Shown: positions 9,448 to 20,241, counted from the stretch's first letter. The stretch is DNA of 64,000 bases from Oscillospiraceae bacterium (GCA_015067715.1 SVLY01000009.1:1-64000), one strand, 5' to 3'. Translations and numbers: made by a program. Notes: generated by a model not told the origin, from the sequence alone.

Positions 9448-10866
9448 TTGCCCGTGGTAAGGGGGCTTAAAAAACGGTGGGTCGTGAGCTGTCTTGGAGT
9501 GACCGTTATAATACTTTTGCTTGCGGTGCTGATATTCACCTTTACCGTCTACGTTTCCTATTACAACAACGTGACGAACCTGCTCACCACCCGTGCGGAC
9601 AGCAGCGCGAGGCTCTTCCGCAACTACATAAACACCTCGCCCCGGGAGTTCTACGCCGGAGCGGCGGCCTACGCCGAGAATTTTACCGAAAAGGACAAGC
9701 TTGAGTTCGAGGTAGTGGACAGGGACGGCCGGGTGATATACTCCTCGTCATTTTCCCGGCTTACGGGCTACGTTACGGGGACACCGGACGTGGCAAAGGC
9801 AATTTCCGAGGAAAATACCGCCTCTTATTCCGGCATAGACTCCGTCACGGGGCAAAGGGTCATCTCTGCCACGGCGCCGGTGTATCTTTCAAGCGGGGAG
9901 CTGGTTGGGGCGGTGCGCTACGTGACCGGCGTTGAAAACATAAACTCGCGGATATTCACCCTTTCCGCCGGCGCTGTCATCGTTGCGGCGGGAGGACTTT
10001 TACTTGTGTCCGTCACCGGCGCATATTTTCTGACCTCCATAATCGGTCCGCTTAACCGCATTAACGCCGCGGCGCGGACAATTGCCTCCGGCAGATACGG
10101 CGAGACCATTGAATACGGCCGGGAGGACGAGATCGGCGAGCTGGTGAGCTCGGTAAACTTTATGTCCCGGGAGATAGACCGAAGCGCCCGGGTGAAAAAC
10201 GAGTTTATCTCATCCGTGTCCCACGAGCTCCGCACCCCCCTTACGGCCATAAACGGCTGGGCGGAGACCCTTATGGCAGACGGCACCGACCCCGAGCTTC
10301 AGGCCAGGGGGCTTGAGATCATCCGGGACGAGAGCAGACGGCTTGGAAACATGGTTGAGGAGCTTCTGGACTTTTCCCGCGCCGAGTCCGGCAGAATGGT
10401 TCTGAACAACACCCTCTTCGACCTCAACGACCAGCTTGAGGACACTATCTTCATGATGGAACAGCGCCTTTCCCAGGACGGGATACACATCGTCTACACC
10501 GACGCAACGGAGGATGCATATATCCGGGGAGATTCCCAGCGCATACGTCAGGTTTTGGTGAACCTTATCGACAACGCCAGAAAATTTTCGCCTCCCAACT
10601 CCAGCATAGACGTTACCATAGAAGCGTGCGGGGCGGAGGCTCCGAATCACGTGGCTGTGACCGTGCGGGACCGGGGCTGCGGCATAGACGAAGAGGATCT
10701 TCCCCACGTCAGGGAGAAGTTTTACAAGGGCAAAAGCGACCGCGCCGGAAGCGGCATAGGACTTGCCCTTTGCGACGAGATAATCGCCCTTCACGGGGGC
10801 GTGCTTATAATAGAAAGTGCCCCGGGAGTGGGAACTGCCGTTACGGTCAGACTTCCCCTGGCATGA
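9448..10866 (+). CDS. Membrane sensor histidine kinase (HAMP, HisKA, HATPase)
   Basis: TTG start; SSVSHELRTPLTAINGWAETL H-box; NLIDNARKFSP, DRGCGIDEEDLPHVREKFYKG, GSGIGLALCDEI. Confidence 0.95.
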   Translation: MPVVRGLKKRWVVSCLGVTVIILLLAVLIFTFTVYVSYYNNVTNLLTTRADSSARLFRNYINTSPREFYAGAAAYAENFTEKDKLEFEVVDRDGRVIYSSSFSRLTGYVTGTPDVAKAISEENTASYSGIDSVTGQRVISATAPVYLSSGELVGAVRYVTGVENINSRIFTLSAGAVIVAAGGLLLVSVTGAYFLTSIIGPLNRINAAARTIASGRYGETIEYGREDEIGELVSSVNFMSREIDRSARVKNEFISSVSHELRTPLTAINGWAETLMADGTDPELQARGLEIIRDESRRLGNMVEELLDFSRAESGRMVLNNTLFDLNDQLEDTIFMMEQRLSQDGIHIVYTDATEDAYIRGDSQRIRQVLVNLIDNARKFSPPNSSIDVTIEACGAEAPNHVAVTVRDRGCGIDEEDLPHVREKFYKGKSDRAGSGIGLALCDEIIALHGGVLIIESAPGVGTAVTVRLPLA

Positions 10867-10891
10867 AAACGTATCAAGTGAGGAAAAAACC

Positions 10892-11875
10892 ATGAGCGAG
10901 AAAAAGTGCTACGAAAAATGCGCCAAAAAGACCGTTATCGGCGGTCAGGCCCTTATCGAGGGCATCTATATGCGGGGCCCGGAAAAGACCGCAACCGTCA
11001 TACGCCGCTCCGACGGCACACACACCGTCCGGGAGCGGGCGTTCACCCCTGCCAAAAAGAAGTTTGCCCCCCTGGGCTGGCCCTTTATCCGGGGCATATT
11101 CATCTTCGGCTCGTCCATTAAGGACGGTGTTGCCGAGCTGATGTTCTCCGCAGAGAACAGTGAGTTTGAGGCCACCGAGCCCACGAAGTTCGACCTTTGG
11201 GTGGAGAAAAAGATCGGCGCGGAGCGGGCGGAAAAGCTGCTCATGGGCTTTTCGGTGGTGCTGGGCGTGCTGATGCCCATCGCCCTGTTCATTCTTCTGC
11301 CCACGCTTTTGTCAAGTTTTGTGAACTTCGGGGAGATGTACTGGCTGAGAAGCCTTTGCGAGGGCGTGCTTCGCATGGCGATCTTCATTCTCTTCATCTT
11401 TTCCACCTCGCGCATGAAGGATATGCGCCGGGTATACGCCTATCACGGGGCGGAGCATAAGACCATCCACTGCTACGAGGCAGGGGAGGAGCTCACCGTC
11501 GAAAACGTCCGCCGCCACACCAGAAAGCACCCCCGCTGCGGAACGAGCTTTCTCTTCGTGGTCATGATAATCTCCATCGTGTTCTTCTCCTTCGTCCGCA
11601 CGGATATCTGGTTTCCCGCGGTCACCGCAGGCTGGGCTCAGACCCTTATCCGCCTTGGAAGCCGCATTGTTCTGCTTCCCGTGGTTCTGAACATAAGCTA
11701 CGAATTCAACCGCCTTGTGGGCAGGTACGATAATTTCCTCACAAAAGCTCTGCGCTGGCCGGGGGTCGCAATGCAGTCCATGACCACCAACGAGCCCACC
11801 GACGAGATGATCGAGGTCGCCATCGACGCCCTCTCCCGTGTTATTCCCGAAAACAGCGAGGCCGACAAATGGTGA
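10892..11875 (+). CDS. DUF1385 (YqhQ-like) membrane protein
   Basis: GGQALIEGIYMRGPEKTA, AYHGAEHKTIHCYEAGEELTVENVRRHTRKHPRCGTSFLFVV; start trimmed to ATG at 10892. Confidence 0.9.
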   Translation: MSEKKCYEKCAKKTVIGGQALIEGIYMRGPEKTATVIRRSDGTHTVRERAFTPAKKKFAPLGWPFIRGIFIFGSSIKDGVAELMFSAENSEFEATEPTKFDLWVEKKIGAERAEKLLMGFSVVLGVLMPIALFILLPTLLSSFVNFGEMYWLRSLCEGVLRMAIFILFIFSTSRMKDMRRVYAYHGAEHKTIHCYEAGEELTVENVRRHTRKHPRCGTSFLFVVMIISIVFFSFVRTDIWFPAVTAGWAQTLIRLGSRIVLLPVVLNISYEFNRLVGRYDNFLTKALRWPGVAMQSMTTNEPTDEMIEVAIDALSRVIPENSEADKW

Positions 11876-12699
11876 TGCACGAAACCCGGACGGAGCTTTA
11901 CAAAAGGCTTCTCTCCCTTGGGCTCACAGAGGAGAGCGCCGGCCTTGAGGCTACGGAGCTTGCCTGTCTAGCCGCCGGGATCCGCCGGGACAGATATATT
12001 TTCGAGGCGGACAGGGAGCATACCCTTCTGCGCGACCCGGAGGAGCTTATCTCCCGTCGAGAAAAGGGAGAGCCTTTGGCCTATATTCTGGGTGAGTGGG
12101 ACTTTTACGGGCTCACACTTAAGACCGACCGCCGTGCGCTCATCCCCCGGGACGACAGCGTTTGCGTGCTTGAGCTCTTCCTCTCAAGGCTTTCACCCCG
12201 GGCAGAGCGTATTTTGGATCTTTGCACGGGCACGGGCTGTTTGGGGCTTGCCGCCGCAACCACCCGGCCGGGGCTGAGAGTGACCCTTGGAGATATCTCT
12301 TCCGATGCGCTGGCGCTTGCGGGGGAAAATATTGCCCTTCTGGGGCTTGGGGACAGAGTTCGGACGGTGAGAGCAAACGCCCTTTTGCCCCCGGAATTTG
12401 AGGCCGGAAGCTTTCACGGGATGATCTGCAATCCGCCATATCTTTGCAGGGACGAGCTTTCGCCCACCCCAGAGCCCATTCTGGCGCTGGACGGGGGGGA
12501 GGACGGGCTGGATTTTTACCGCAGCGTTTCCGCTTTCTGGAAAAAAGCTCTCGCTCCGGGCTCGCCGCTGTGCTTTGAGGTGGGCTACACCCAGAGCGCC
12601 CAGGTTGCCGGTATTATGGCCGGGGAGGGCTTTGAGGATATAACCGTGGAGCGGGATCTTTCCGGCATTGAGCGCGCCGTTTGCGGCATTAAAAAATAA
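11869..12699 (+). CDS. prmC: Peptide chain release factor N5-glutamine methyltransferase
   Basis: ALIPRDDS, ILDLCTGTGCLGLA, NPPYLCRDEL motif, adjacency to DUF1385. Confidence 0.92.
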   Translation: MVMHETRTELYKRLLSLGLTEESAGLEATELACLAAGIRRDRYIFEADREHTLLRDPEELISRREKGEPLAYILGEWDFYGLTLKTDRRALIPRDDSVCVLELFLSRLSPRAERILDLCTGTGCLGLAAATTRPGLRVTLGDISSDALALAGENIALLGLGDRVRTVRANALLPPEFEAGSFHGMICNPPYLCRDELSPTPEPILALDGGEDGLDFYRSVSAFWKKALAPGSPLCFEVGYTQSAQVAGIMAGEGFEDITVERDLSGIERAVCGIKK

Positions 12700-12714
12700 C
12701 GTTTGAAAATATCC

Positions 12715-12743
12715 GCACCTGCGAAAAAACTTTTCGCAGGTGC
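12715..12743 (+). terminator. Rho-independent terminator after prmC
   Basis: GCACCTGCGAAAA/TTTTCGCAGGTGC followed by TTTTCTTCTTTTCT. Confidence 0.85.
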
Positions 12744-12806
12744 TTTTCTTCTTTTCTGCGCTGTGGTATAATGCTTTTGTAAACAAAGCTTGGGAGGCAG
12801 AGAAAA

Positions 12807-14990
12807 ATGATCTTTACTCTTTCCGCAAATCAGCCCAAACCTGAGGGCATCGAGCTTTATACCCACAGAGGCGTAAACTACACCGGAGACGCGCCCCTTG
12901 AGACCGCCGGGGTCCACACCTTAGCTGTGGAATTTGTGGACGCCGTGGCAGAAAACGCATCGGTCACGGTGAACGGCCGCAGAGCCGCGGCAATTGCCGG
13001 CTGGACCATGTGCAACACCGGAAAGACCCGCCTTGGCGCCTATCTTTGGGAGGCAAATGAGACGGATCTGGGCAAGGCGCCGGAAGTATCCGTCCGCGGC
13101 GTTCCCACGCTGACTTCACTTTGGATGGTTCCCGGCCGGGACGGGGATATCATCGCCCGGGCAAAGGAAACACGGGTCAAGCCCGAAGAGGTCAAGGTTC
13201 CCTTTGAGCTTTCCCGACCCATGCAGCTGGTCTCCACCGTGGGCGACCATTCCTTTGACTGTTACAAAGACGAGCTCCCCGACACTCTGGACCGCATGGC
13301 AGAGCTTGTGCCGAAAATGCGTTCCCTTGGCTTTAACGGCATCGAAAGCTACGTCCGCTGGGACATGGTTGAAGAGGAAAAGGGCGTTTTCGACTGGAGC
13401 TATTACGACGCCGTTATCAACCGCGGTGCCGAGTTTGGCATGAAGTGGTTCCCCCTTATCATTGGCGGCTCGGCATATGCCCTGCCCGAATGGTACCGCG
13501 AGGGTGAGCCCGGCTTTGAGGGCTTCGTGTGCCTTGAACACGGCATTGAAAACAATTGCCCCACCATTTTCAACGAACAGCAGACCCCCTACGTTGAAAA
13601 ATATCTCCACGAGCTTGGCCGCCACTACAATTCCTGGGGGGACAAGGTCTTTGGCTGCCGCCTTGGGCCCAGCGGAAACTACGGCGAAAGCCAGTATCCC
13701 GCCAGCGGCAACTGGGGCTATAAGCGTCAAAAAGAGCATATGCACATCGGCTGGTGGGCAAACGACCGCATGGCCCACGTAAAGTTTGCCGCCGCAATGG
13801 AGAAAAAATACGGCGATATCGAAAAGCTCAACGCCGCCTGGGGGGACAGCTATGGCGCCTTTGAAGAGGTGAAGTGCTTCCTGCCCGTTATGACGGACAA
13901 CCGCCGCAAGCGCAAGGACTTTGTGGACTGGTATATGGACGAGATGACCGACTGGTGCAACCGCTGGGCGGTTTGGGTGAGAGAGGAAATGCCCGACCTG
14001 GACATTTACCAGAGCGCCGGCGGCTGGGGCTATACCGAGTGCGGCACGGACTTCACCGACCAGACCAGGGGCATGGTGCCCGTTTCCGGCGGCATCCGCG
14101 CCACCAACGAGGACGAGAGCTACGAGCTGAACTTCGCCATAACCAGAATGCTCTCCAGCGCCGCCAGATTCTACGGGGTCAAGTTTGGCTCCGAGCCTGC
14201 GGGCTTTGGCACCGTGAGAAGCGTTATGAACCGGCTTTACAATATCATCATCAACAACGGAAGCCACCTGTTCTACTATTACCCCAACATCACCGACAGC
14301 GAGCTGGGCTCACAGCGCTGGCTGGAGCACGCGCCGCTGCTCGATCAGCGAAGCGAGCCCCATATCCAGGTGGCCGCACTCTATCCGGACACCCAGTCCA
14401 AGCTCTCCGACGGGTGCATCCGCTATCTTGAGGGCTCGTCCTTCTTCAGCCAGGTCTGCCCCTTAAGACGGCATCTGGACTACGATTTCTGCTCTGAGCG
14501 CATGGTCGCGGACGGCGCTCTGGACAGGTACAAGGTTCTCGTGCTTCTGGGACGTAACCACGAGGGCGACTTTATCGAAAAAGACACCCTTGAGGCCATC
14601 GACGCCTGGGTGCACAGGGGCGGCATTGTTATCTGCCCGGTGCTTCAGTCCAACAACACCCGGGGTCCCATGACCGTTGAAGGCGACCAGACCGTCTACC
14701 GCCGCTGGGCCTCCGGCGACACCGGAAAAGGCAGAGTCTTCCTGCCCAACGTCATGCGGGAGCCCCTGGAGGACTATATCGACGCCATCGACGAAATTCT
14801 CCGCTCCCTTGAGGACCTGTCCCCCCTCACAAAGAAGATGCTCACCGCCGACCACCCCAGAGGAGTTTACCTCTCTGCTCTGGAAAGCGGAAAGATCTGC
14901 CTCTACAACGACCTTCTCCGCCCGGCAAAGATCACCTTCGCCTCCGGCGAGACCGTGGAAATGGAGCCTGTGTCCATCAGAATCGTATAA
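12807..14990 (+). CDS. Glycoside hydrolase, GH-A clan beta-galactosidase-like (GH42/GH35-like) protein
   Basis: GFNGIESYVRWDMVEEEKGVFDWSYYDAVINRGAEFGMKWFPLI, RLGPSGNYGESQYP, YGVKFGSEPAGFGTV; cytosolic, no signal peptide seen. Confidence 0.75.
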   Translation: MIFTLSANQPKPEGIELYTHRGVNYTGDAPLETAGVHTLAVEFVDAVAENASVTVNGRRAAAIAGWTMCNTGKTRLGAYLWEANETDLGKAPEVSVRGVPTLTSLWMVPGRDGDIIARAKETRVKPEEVKVPFELSRPMQLVSTVGDHSFDCYKDELPDTLDRMAELVPKMRSLGFNGIESYVRWDMVEEEKGVFDWSYYDAVINRGAEFGMKWFPLIIGGSAYALPEWYREGEPGFEGFVCLEHGIENNCPTIFNEQQTPYVEKYLHELGRHYNSWGDKVFGCRLGPSGNYGESQYPASGNWGYKRQKEHMHIGWWANDRMAHVKFAAAMEKKYGDIEKLNAAWGDSYGAFEEVKCFLPVMTDNRRKRKDFVDWYMDEMTDWCNRWAVWVREEMPDLDIYQSAGGWGYTECGTDFTDQTRGMVPVSGGIRATNEDESYELNFAITRMLSSAARFYGVKFGSEPAGFGTVRSVMNRLYNIIINNGSHLFYYYPNITDSELGSQRWLEHAPLLDQRSEPHIQVAALYPDTQSKLSDGCIRYLEGSSFFSQVCPLRRHLDYDFCSERMVADGALDRYKVLVLLGRNHEGDFIEKDTLEAIDAWVHRGGIVICPVLQSNNTRGPMTVEGDQTVYRRWASGDTGKGRVFLPNVMREPLEDYIDAIDEILRSLEDLSPLTKKMLTADHPRGVYLSALESGKICLYNDLLRPAKITFASGETVEMEPVSIRIV

Positions 14991-15004
14991 AATACTCAAA
15001 CACA

Positions 15005-15040
15005 AAAACCCGGCAGGAGAGTTTTCTCCTGCCGGGTTTT
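15005..15040. terminator. Bidirectional terminator between convergent genes
   Basis: Perfect 16-bp stem AAAACCCGGCAGGAGA-gttt-TCTCCTGCCGGGTTTT. Confidence 0.9.
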
Positions 15041-15055
15041 GGGTTGATCGTAAGC

Positions 15056-16507
15056 TTACACCACGTAGGTGGAGGCGGAGGTGTTTCCGCCGTGGCCGGT
15101 CCAGTTGGTGTGGAAGAACTGGCCGCGTTCGGCATCCAGACGCTCGTAGGTGTGGGCGCCGAAGTAGTCGCGCTGAGCCTGGAGCAGGTTTGCGGGGAGG
15201 AACTCGCTGCGGTAGCCGTCGTAATAGGCCAGAGCAGAGCTGAAGGCGGGCATGGGCACGCCGGAGAGCACTGCAGAAGCCACGACGCGGCGCCAGCTGT
15301 CGGTGAGACCCTTGACGGTGTCCGCAAAATAGGGGTCAAGGAGCAGGTTGGTAAGCTCGGGGTTGGCGTCGTAGGCCTCTTTGATCTTGCCAAGGAAGAC
15401 GGAGCGGATAATACAGCCGCCGCGCCACATCAGGGCGATGCCGCCGTAGTTCAGGTTCCAGCCGTAGGTCTTGGCCGCGGCGCGCATAAGGGTGTAGCCC
15501 TGGGCGTAGGAGATGATCTTGGAGGCGTAGAGAGCCTTGCGGATATCCTCGATGAAGGCGGCCTTGTCCTCGGGGGCGATGGCGGCCGGGGCGGGGAAGA
15601 CCTTTGCGGCTTCAACGCGCTCTTCCTTCATGGCAGAGAGGCAACGGGCAAAAACGGCCTCGCCGATAAGGGTGAGGGGCACGCCCTCGTCCAGAGCGGC
15701 AATTCCGGTCCACTTGCCGGTGCCCTTCTGGCCTGCGGTGTCCAGGATCTTGTTGACGATGGGCTGGCCGTCGGTGTCCTTGTAGGCGAGAATGTCACGG
15801 GTGATGGAGATAAGATAGCTGTCAAGCTCGGTCTCGTTCCATGCGGCAAAGACCCGGTGCATTTCGTCTGCGGACATACCAAGGTAGTCGCGCATGAGCA
15901 TATAGGCCTCGCAGATAAGCTGCATATCGCCGTATTCGATGCCGTTGTGTACCATCTTTACGAAGTGGCCTGCGCCGTTTTCGCCCACCCAGTCACAGCA
16001 GGGAGAGCCGTCCTCGACGTGGGCGCAGATGGCCTGGAAGATGGGCTTGACGAAGGGCCATGCGGCAGGGGAACCGCCGGGCATCATGGAGGGGCCGTTC
16101 AGAGCGCCCTCTTCGCCGCCGGAAACGCCGGTGCCGATATAGAGCAGACCCTTGGATTCAACGTAGGCGGTGCGGCGGATGGTGTCGGGGAAGTGGGAGT
16201 TGCCGCCGTCGATGATAATATCGCCCTCTTCAAGGCAGGGGATGAGCTTTTCGATCATCTGGTCAACTGCGGAACCGGCCTTGACCATCATCATGACCTT
16301 TCTGGGGCGCTCAAGGTTGGCGCAAAGCTCTTCCAGAGAATAGGTTCCGATGATGTTCTTGCCGCTGGCTCTGCCGTTGACGAAATTGGTGACTTTTTCT
16401 GCGGTGCGGTTGTAGACCGCAACGGTGAAGCCCTTGGACTCCATGTTCATAACAAGGTTCTCACCCATTACCGCAAGGCCGATAAGGCCGATATCTGCTT
16501 TTTTCAT
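15056..16507 (-). CDS. gnd: 6-phosphogluconate dehydrogenase (decarboxylating)
   Basis: IGLIGLAVMGENLVMNMESKGFTVAVYNRT, GVSGGEEGALNGPSMMPGG, FVKMVHNGIEYGDMQLICEAY. Confidence 0.96.
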   Translation of the reverse strand: MKKADIGLIGLAVMGENLVMNMESKGFTVAVYNRTAEKVTNFVNGRASGKNIIGTYSLEELCANLERPRKVMMMVKAGSAVDQMIEKLIPCLEEGDIIIDGGNSHFPDTIRRTAYVESKGLLYIGTGVSGGEEGALNGPSMMPGGSPAAWPFVKPIFQAICAHVEDGSPCCDWVGENGAGHFVKMVHNGIEYGDMQLICEAYMLMRDYLGMSADEMHRVFAAWNETELDSYLISITRDILAYKDTDGQPIVNKILDTAGQKGTGKWTGIAALDEGVPLTLIGEAVFARCLSAMKEERVEAAKVFPAPAAIAPEDKAAFIEDIRKALYASKIISYAQGYTLMRAAAKTYGWNLNYGGIALMWRGGCIIRSVFLGKIKEAYDANPELTNLLLDPYFADTVKGLTDSWRRVVASAVLSGVPMPAFSSALAYYDGYRSEFLPANLLQAQRDYFGAHTYERLDAERGQFFHTNWTGHGGNTSASTYVV

Positions 16508-16570
16508 AGCTTTTTTCGTTCCTTTGTAAATGTTTTAGCGCAAAAGACAAATCCCGGGAGTGAAGAGAAA

Positions 16571-17644
16571 CTATCTCTTTACTCTTGCGTTACCGGAATA
16601 TATGCTCCAGATAACGTCTTCGTCGGCGGGCTCGCCGTAGTCGGTGAGAAGGGTGGTTACCAAAGCGCCGCTGGCCCAGCCGAACTGAATGCACTTTTCG
16701 CTCTCCCAGCCCCGCAGAATGCCGTAGAGCATTCCGCCCACAAAGCCGTCGCCGCCGCCGATGCGGTCCAGAACGCCGATCTCTCTGGGCTCAACGTTGA
16801 ACCACTCCTCGCCGTCCAGCATAATGGCGCCCCACATATGGGCGTTGGCGCTGAGCACCTGGCGCAGGGTGGTTGCAAAAACGGATGCGCCGGGATACTG
16901 CTTTTTAACGTTCAGTATCATGGCCTTAAAGCTTTCGGTCTTGCCAACGTCCTTGCCGCCGGACTCGGGGCCGGGGACCTTGAGGGCAAGCTGGAAGTCC
17001 TCTTCGTTGCCGATGAGGATGTCCGCAAGACCTGCGATCTCTGCAAAGGTCTCGGTAAGCTCGGCTTCCCTGTCCTTCCAGAAGGAGGCGCGGTAGTTCA
17101 GGTCAAAGGAGATAACGGTGCCGTTGGCGTGGGCAATGCGGGCAAGCTCGCGGCAGAAGGTGGCAGTCTCGGGAGAGAGCGCCGCAAACAGGCCGGAAAG
17201 GTGGAGGATCTTCACGCCATCCTTGGCAAAGAGCTTTTCAAGGTCGAAATCGGCGGCGGAAATGGTGCGGCCCACCTCGCCGGCCCTGTCGTTGTGGACC
17301 CGGGGGCCTCTGGTGCCAAAGCCGGAATCGGCGATGTTGAACTGGTGGCGATAGCCCCAGGGTCCGCCCTGGGGAACGTCGCGGCCTTCGTATTCAATAT
17401 TGCGGCGGCGCAGGTCGCCCTTGATGAACAGGGCGATGGGGCTCTCCGCAACGAAGGCGGTGAGCACCTTGGTGCGCAGGCCGAGAGATGCGCTTATGTT
17501 CAGCACGTTGGACTCGGCGCTGGTGGCCTGCATGGTGAAGTCGGTGCTGACGTGGACGGGCTGGCGGTTGGCGGGAGTTATGCGAACGCCCATGCTGGTG
17601 GGAACTACGAGGTCGTAGAGTGCGTCTTCTCTGAGTTTTATCAC
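16571..17644 (-). CDS. PfkB-family sugar kinase, 2-keto-3-deoxygluconate kinase-like
   Basis: FDLNYRASFWKDREA, IGNEEDFQ, DRIGGGDGFVGGMLYG PfkB motifs. Confidence 0.85.
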   Translation of the reverse strand: MIKLREDALYDLVVPTSMGVRITPANRQPVHVSTDFTMQATSAESNVLNISASLGLRTKVLTAFVAESPIALFIKGDLRRRNIEYEGRDVPQGGPWGYRHQFNIADSGFGTRGPRVHNDRAGEVGRTISAADFDLEKLFAKDGVKILHLSGLFAALSPETATFCRELARIAHANGTVISFDLNYRASFWKDREAELTETFAEIAGLADILIGNEEDFQLALKVPGPESGGKDVGKTESFKAMILNVKKQYPGASVFATTLRQVLSANAHMWGAIMLDGEEWFNVEPREIGVLDRIGGGDGFVGGMLYGILRGWESEKCIQFGWASGALVTTLLTDYGEPADEDVIWSIYSGNARVKR

Positions 17645-17668
17645 GGTTTTAGTTCTCCCTTATGTAAT

Positions 17669-18532
17669 TTAAACGCCGGAGTAGGCGGCAAAACCGCCGT
17701 CAACGGGAACAACAACGCCGTTCACAAAGCCGGAAGAGCCCTTGTCCACCAGCCAGAGCAGAGTGCCCGTAAGGTCGTCGGGATCGCCGAAGCGTCCCAT
17801 GGGGGTGTGGGCAAGGATCTTTTCGCTTCTGGGGGTAAGGCTTCCGTCGGGCTTCATAAGCAGATTGCGGTTCTGCTCGGTGACGAAAAATCCGGGGGCA
17901 ATGGCGTTCACGCGGATGCCAACCGGGGCAAAGTGAACTGCCAGCCACTGGGTGAAGTTGGAAACGGCGGCCTTTGCGGCGGAATAGGCCGGGATCTTGG
18001 TGAGGGGGCGGAAGGAGTTCATGGAGGAAACGTTGATGATAACGGCGTCGGCCTTGTTTGCCATGTCAACGGCAAAGACCTGGGTGGGCAGGAGAGTGCC
18101 GATAAAGTTAACGTCAAACACGGTGCGCACGCCGGACTCGTCCAGGTCGAAGAAGGTGGCGATATCTGCGGCCTTTTCTTCAAGATCCTCGGGGAAGAGA
18201 TATTCCCTGGTGGTGGTGCCCTTGGGGTTGTTGCCGCCGGCTCCGTTTATGAGAATGTCGGTGGTGCCGAGCTCCCGGTTGATGCGCTCACGGGCGGCAA
18301 AAAGAGAGGCCTTGTCGGTAACGTCGGCAGAGATGCCGATGGCTTTTCCGCCCTCGGCGATAATCTCTTCGGCAACGGCAACTGCGGCGGCCTCGCGGCG
18401 GCCGATAATGGCGATGGCGGCGCCGGATGCGGCAAGGGCTTTTGCAAAGCCGGAGCAAAGAACTCCGCTTCCGCCGGTGACAACGGCGACCTTGCCGGAA
18501 AGGTCTACTTTAAAGGGAAGATATGTGCTCAT
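17669..18532 (-). CDS. SDR-family oxidoreductase, D-mannonate oxidoreductase-like
   Basis: VVTGGSGVLCSGFAKAL Rossmann motif, NGAGGNNPKG, YSAAKAAVSNFTQWLAV, GIRVNAIAPGFF. Confidence 0.85.
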   Translation of the reverse strand: MSTYLPFKVDLSGKVAVVTGGSGVLCSGFAKALAASGAAIAIIGRREAAAVAVAEEIIAEGGKAIGISADVTDKASLFAARERINRELGTTDILINGAGGNNPKGTTTREYLFPEDLEEKAADIATFFDLDESGVRTVFDVNFIGTLLPTQVFAVDMANKADAVIINVSSMNSFRPLTKIPAYSAAKAAVSNFTQWLAVHFAPVGIRVNAIAPGFFVTEQNRNLLMKPDGSLTPRSEKILAHTPMGRFGDPDDLTGTLLWLVDKGSSGFVNGVVVPVDGGFAAYSGV

Positions 18533-18573
18533 ATTTTTGCCCTCTTTCGTAAAATAAGTATTATTTATCTGGC

Positions 18574-20241
18574 TCAGGCGTTCTGCTCGCGCTTGATGGC
18601 GCGAAGGCGCTTCATGCAGTCGTTCTCGCCGCGGCCGAAGTAGTCGTGGAGAAGCTTGTATTCGGCGTAGAGCTTGTCGTAGATGGCGCTGTTTTCGGGG
18701 ATGGGACGGTAGACGATGTCCTTGAGGCTGGCCATATTCTCTGCGGCCTCGCCGATGGTGTCGTAGCCGCCCTTTTCCTTGCCGGCCGCAACTGCGCCGA
18801 ACATGGCGCTGCCCAGAGCACAGGCCTGACCGCTGCCGCAGATGCGGATCTCGCGCTTGGTAACGTCGGCGTAGATCTGCATCATCATTTCGTCCTTTTC
18901 GGCAATGCCGCCGGCGGCGATGAGTTCATTGACGGGAACGTTGTATTCCTCGAAGGTGTCGATGATCATTCTGGTGCCAAAGGCGGTGCCCTCGATAAGA
19001 GCGCGGTAAAGCTCTTCGGGCTTGGTGGTAAGGCTCATGCCAACGAACAGACCGGAAAGGTCGGTGTCCACAAGAACGGAGCGGTTGCCGTTCCACCAGT
19101 CAAGGGCGAGAATGCCGCTCTGGCCGGGCTTCTGGGTGGAGACCTTTTCGCGGAGGAGCTTGTGGATGGAGATGCCCCGGGCTTCGGCCTCGTCGCGGTA
19201 GGATGCGGGAATGCAGTTCTTGACGAACCAGTCGAAATGGTCGCCAACACAGCTCTGTCCGGCCTCGTAGCCGAAGTAGCCGCCGATAATACCGTCCTCA
19301 ACAACGCCGCAGGTGCCGGGAACGACGCTCTCCCTGTCGCCAAGGAGCATATGGCAGGTGGAGGTGCCCATGATCATGAGCATTCTGCCGGGAGTGGTGA
19401 TGCCGGCGGCGGGAACTGCAACGTGGGCGTCGATATTGGCCATGCCCACTGCGGTGCCGGGAAGCAGACCGCAGAGCTTTGCTCCGGCTTCGCTGATTTC
19501 ACCGGCCTTGCCGCCAAGGGCGTAGACCTCGGGAGAGAGCTTTTCTTCAACGATGTTCTCAAGGCGGGGATCAAGACGGGCAAAGAACTCCTTTGAGGGG
19601 TATCCGTCGCCCTTGTGCCACATGGCCTTGTAGCCCGCGGCGCAGGCGTTGCGGCGCTCGGCGCCGGTGAGCATATATACGATCCAGTCGCCGGCCTCGA
19701 TGAGCTTGTCTGCGCGGTCGTAAAGCTCGGGAGCCTCGTCCAGCAGCTGCCATGCCTTTGCAAACAGCCATTCGCTGGAGACCTTGCCGCCGTAACGGGA
19801 GAGGCGGACGGGGTCCATCTCACGGGCAAGGGCGTTTATCTTGTCTGCCTGGGGCTGGGCGGCGTGGTGCTTCCACAGCTTGACGTAGGCGTGGGGATTG
19901 TTTTCGTATTCGGGCAGGAAGCACAGGGGCGTGCCGTCGGCCAGAATGGGGATGAGGGTGCAGGCGGTGAAGTCAACGGAAACGCCCACGACGTCCGCGG
20001 GGTCGACGTTGGCCTGTGCCAGAACGGAGGGGATGGTCTCTGCCAGGACCTCGAGATAGTCACGGGGATGCTCCAGAGCCCAGTCGGGCGGAAGCTTGGT
20101 AACGCCGTCGGGCAGGTATTCGTCCATAACGGCATGGGTGTAGTTTTTAACTGCGGTGGCAACTTCCTTGCCGGTCTCGATCTCAACGAGCAGAGCTCTG
20201 CCGCTGAGGGTGCCAAAGTCAACGCCGATGGAATATTTCAC
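18574..20241 (-). CDS. araB: Ribulokinase
   Basis: [71 protein letters not shown] start at 20241 after a purine-rich tract. Confidence 0.9.
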   Translation of the reverse strand: MKYSIGVDFGTLSGRALLVEIETGKEVATAVKNYTHAVMDEYLPDGVTKLPPDWALEHPRDYLEVLAETIPSVLAQANVDPADVVGVSVDFTACTLIPILADGTPLCFLPEYENNPHAYVKLWKHHAAQPQADKINALAREMDPVRLSRYGGKVSSEWLFAKAWQLLDEAPELYDRADKLIEAGDWIVYMLTGAERRNACAAGYKAMWHKGDGYPSKEFFARLDPRLENIVEEKLSPEVYALGGKAGEISEAGAKLCGLLPGTAVGMANIDAHVAVPAAGITTPGRMLMIMGTSTCHMLLGDRESVVPGTCGVVEDGIIGGYFGYEAGQSCVGDHFDWFVKNCIPASYRDEAEARGISIHKLLREKVSTQKPGQSGILALDWWNGNRSVLVDTDLSGLFVGMSLTTKPEELYRALIEGTAFGTRMIIDTFEEYNVPVNELIAAGGIAEKDEMMMQIYADVTKREIRICGSGQACALGSAMFGAVAAGKEKGGYDTIGEAAENMASLKDIVYRPIPENSAIYDKLYAEYKLLHDYFGRGENDCMKRLRAIKREQNA

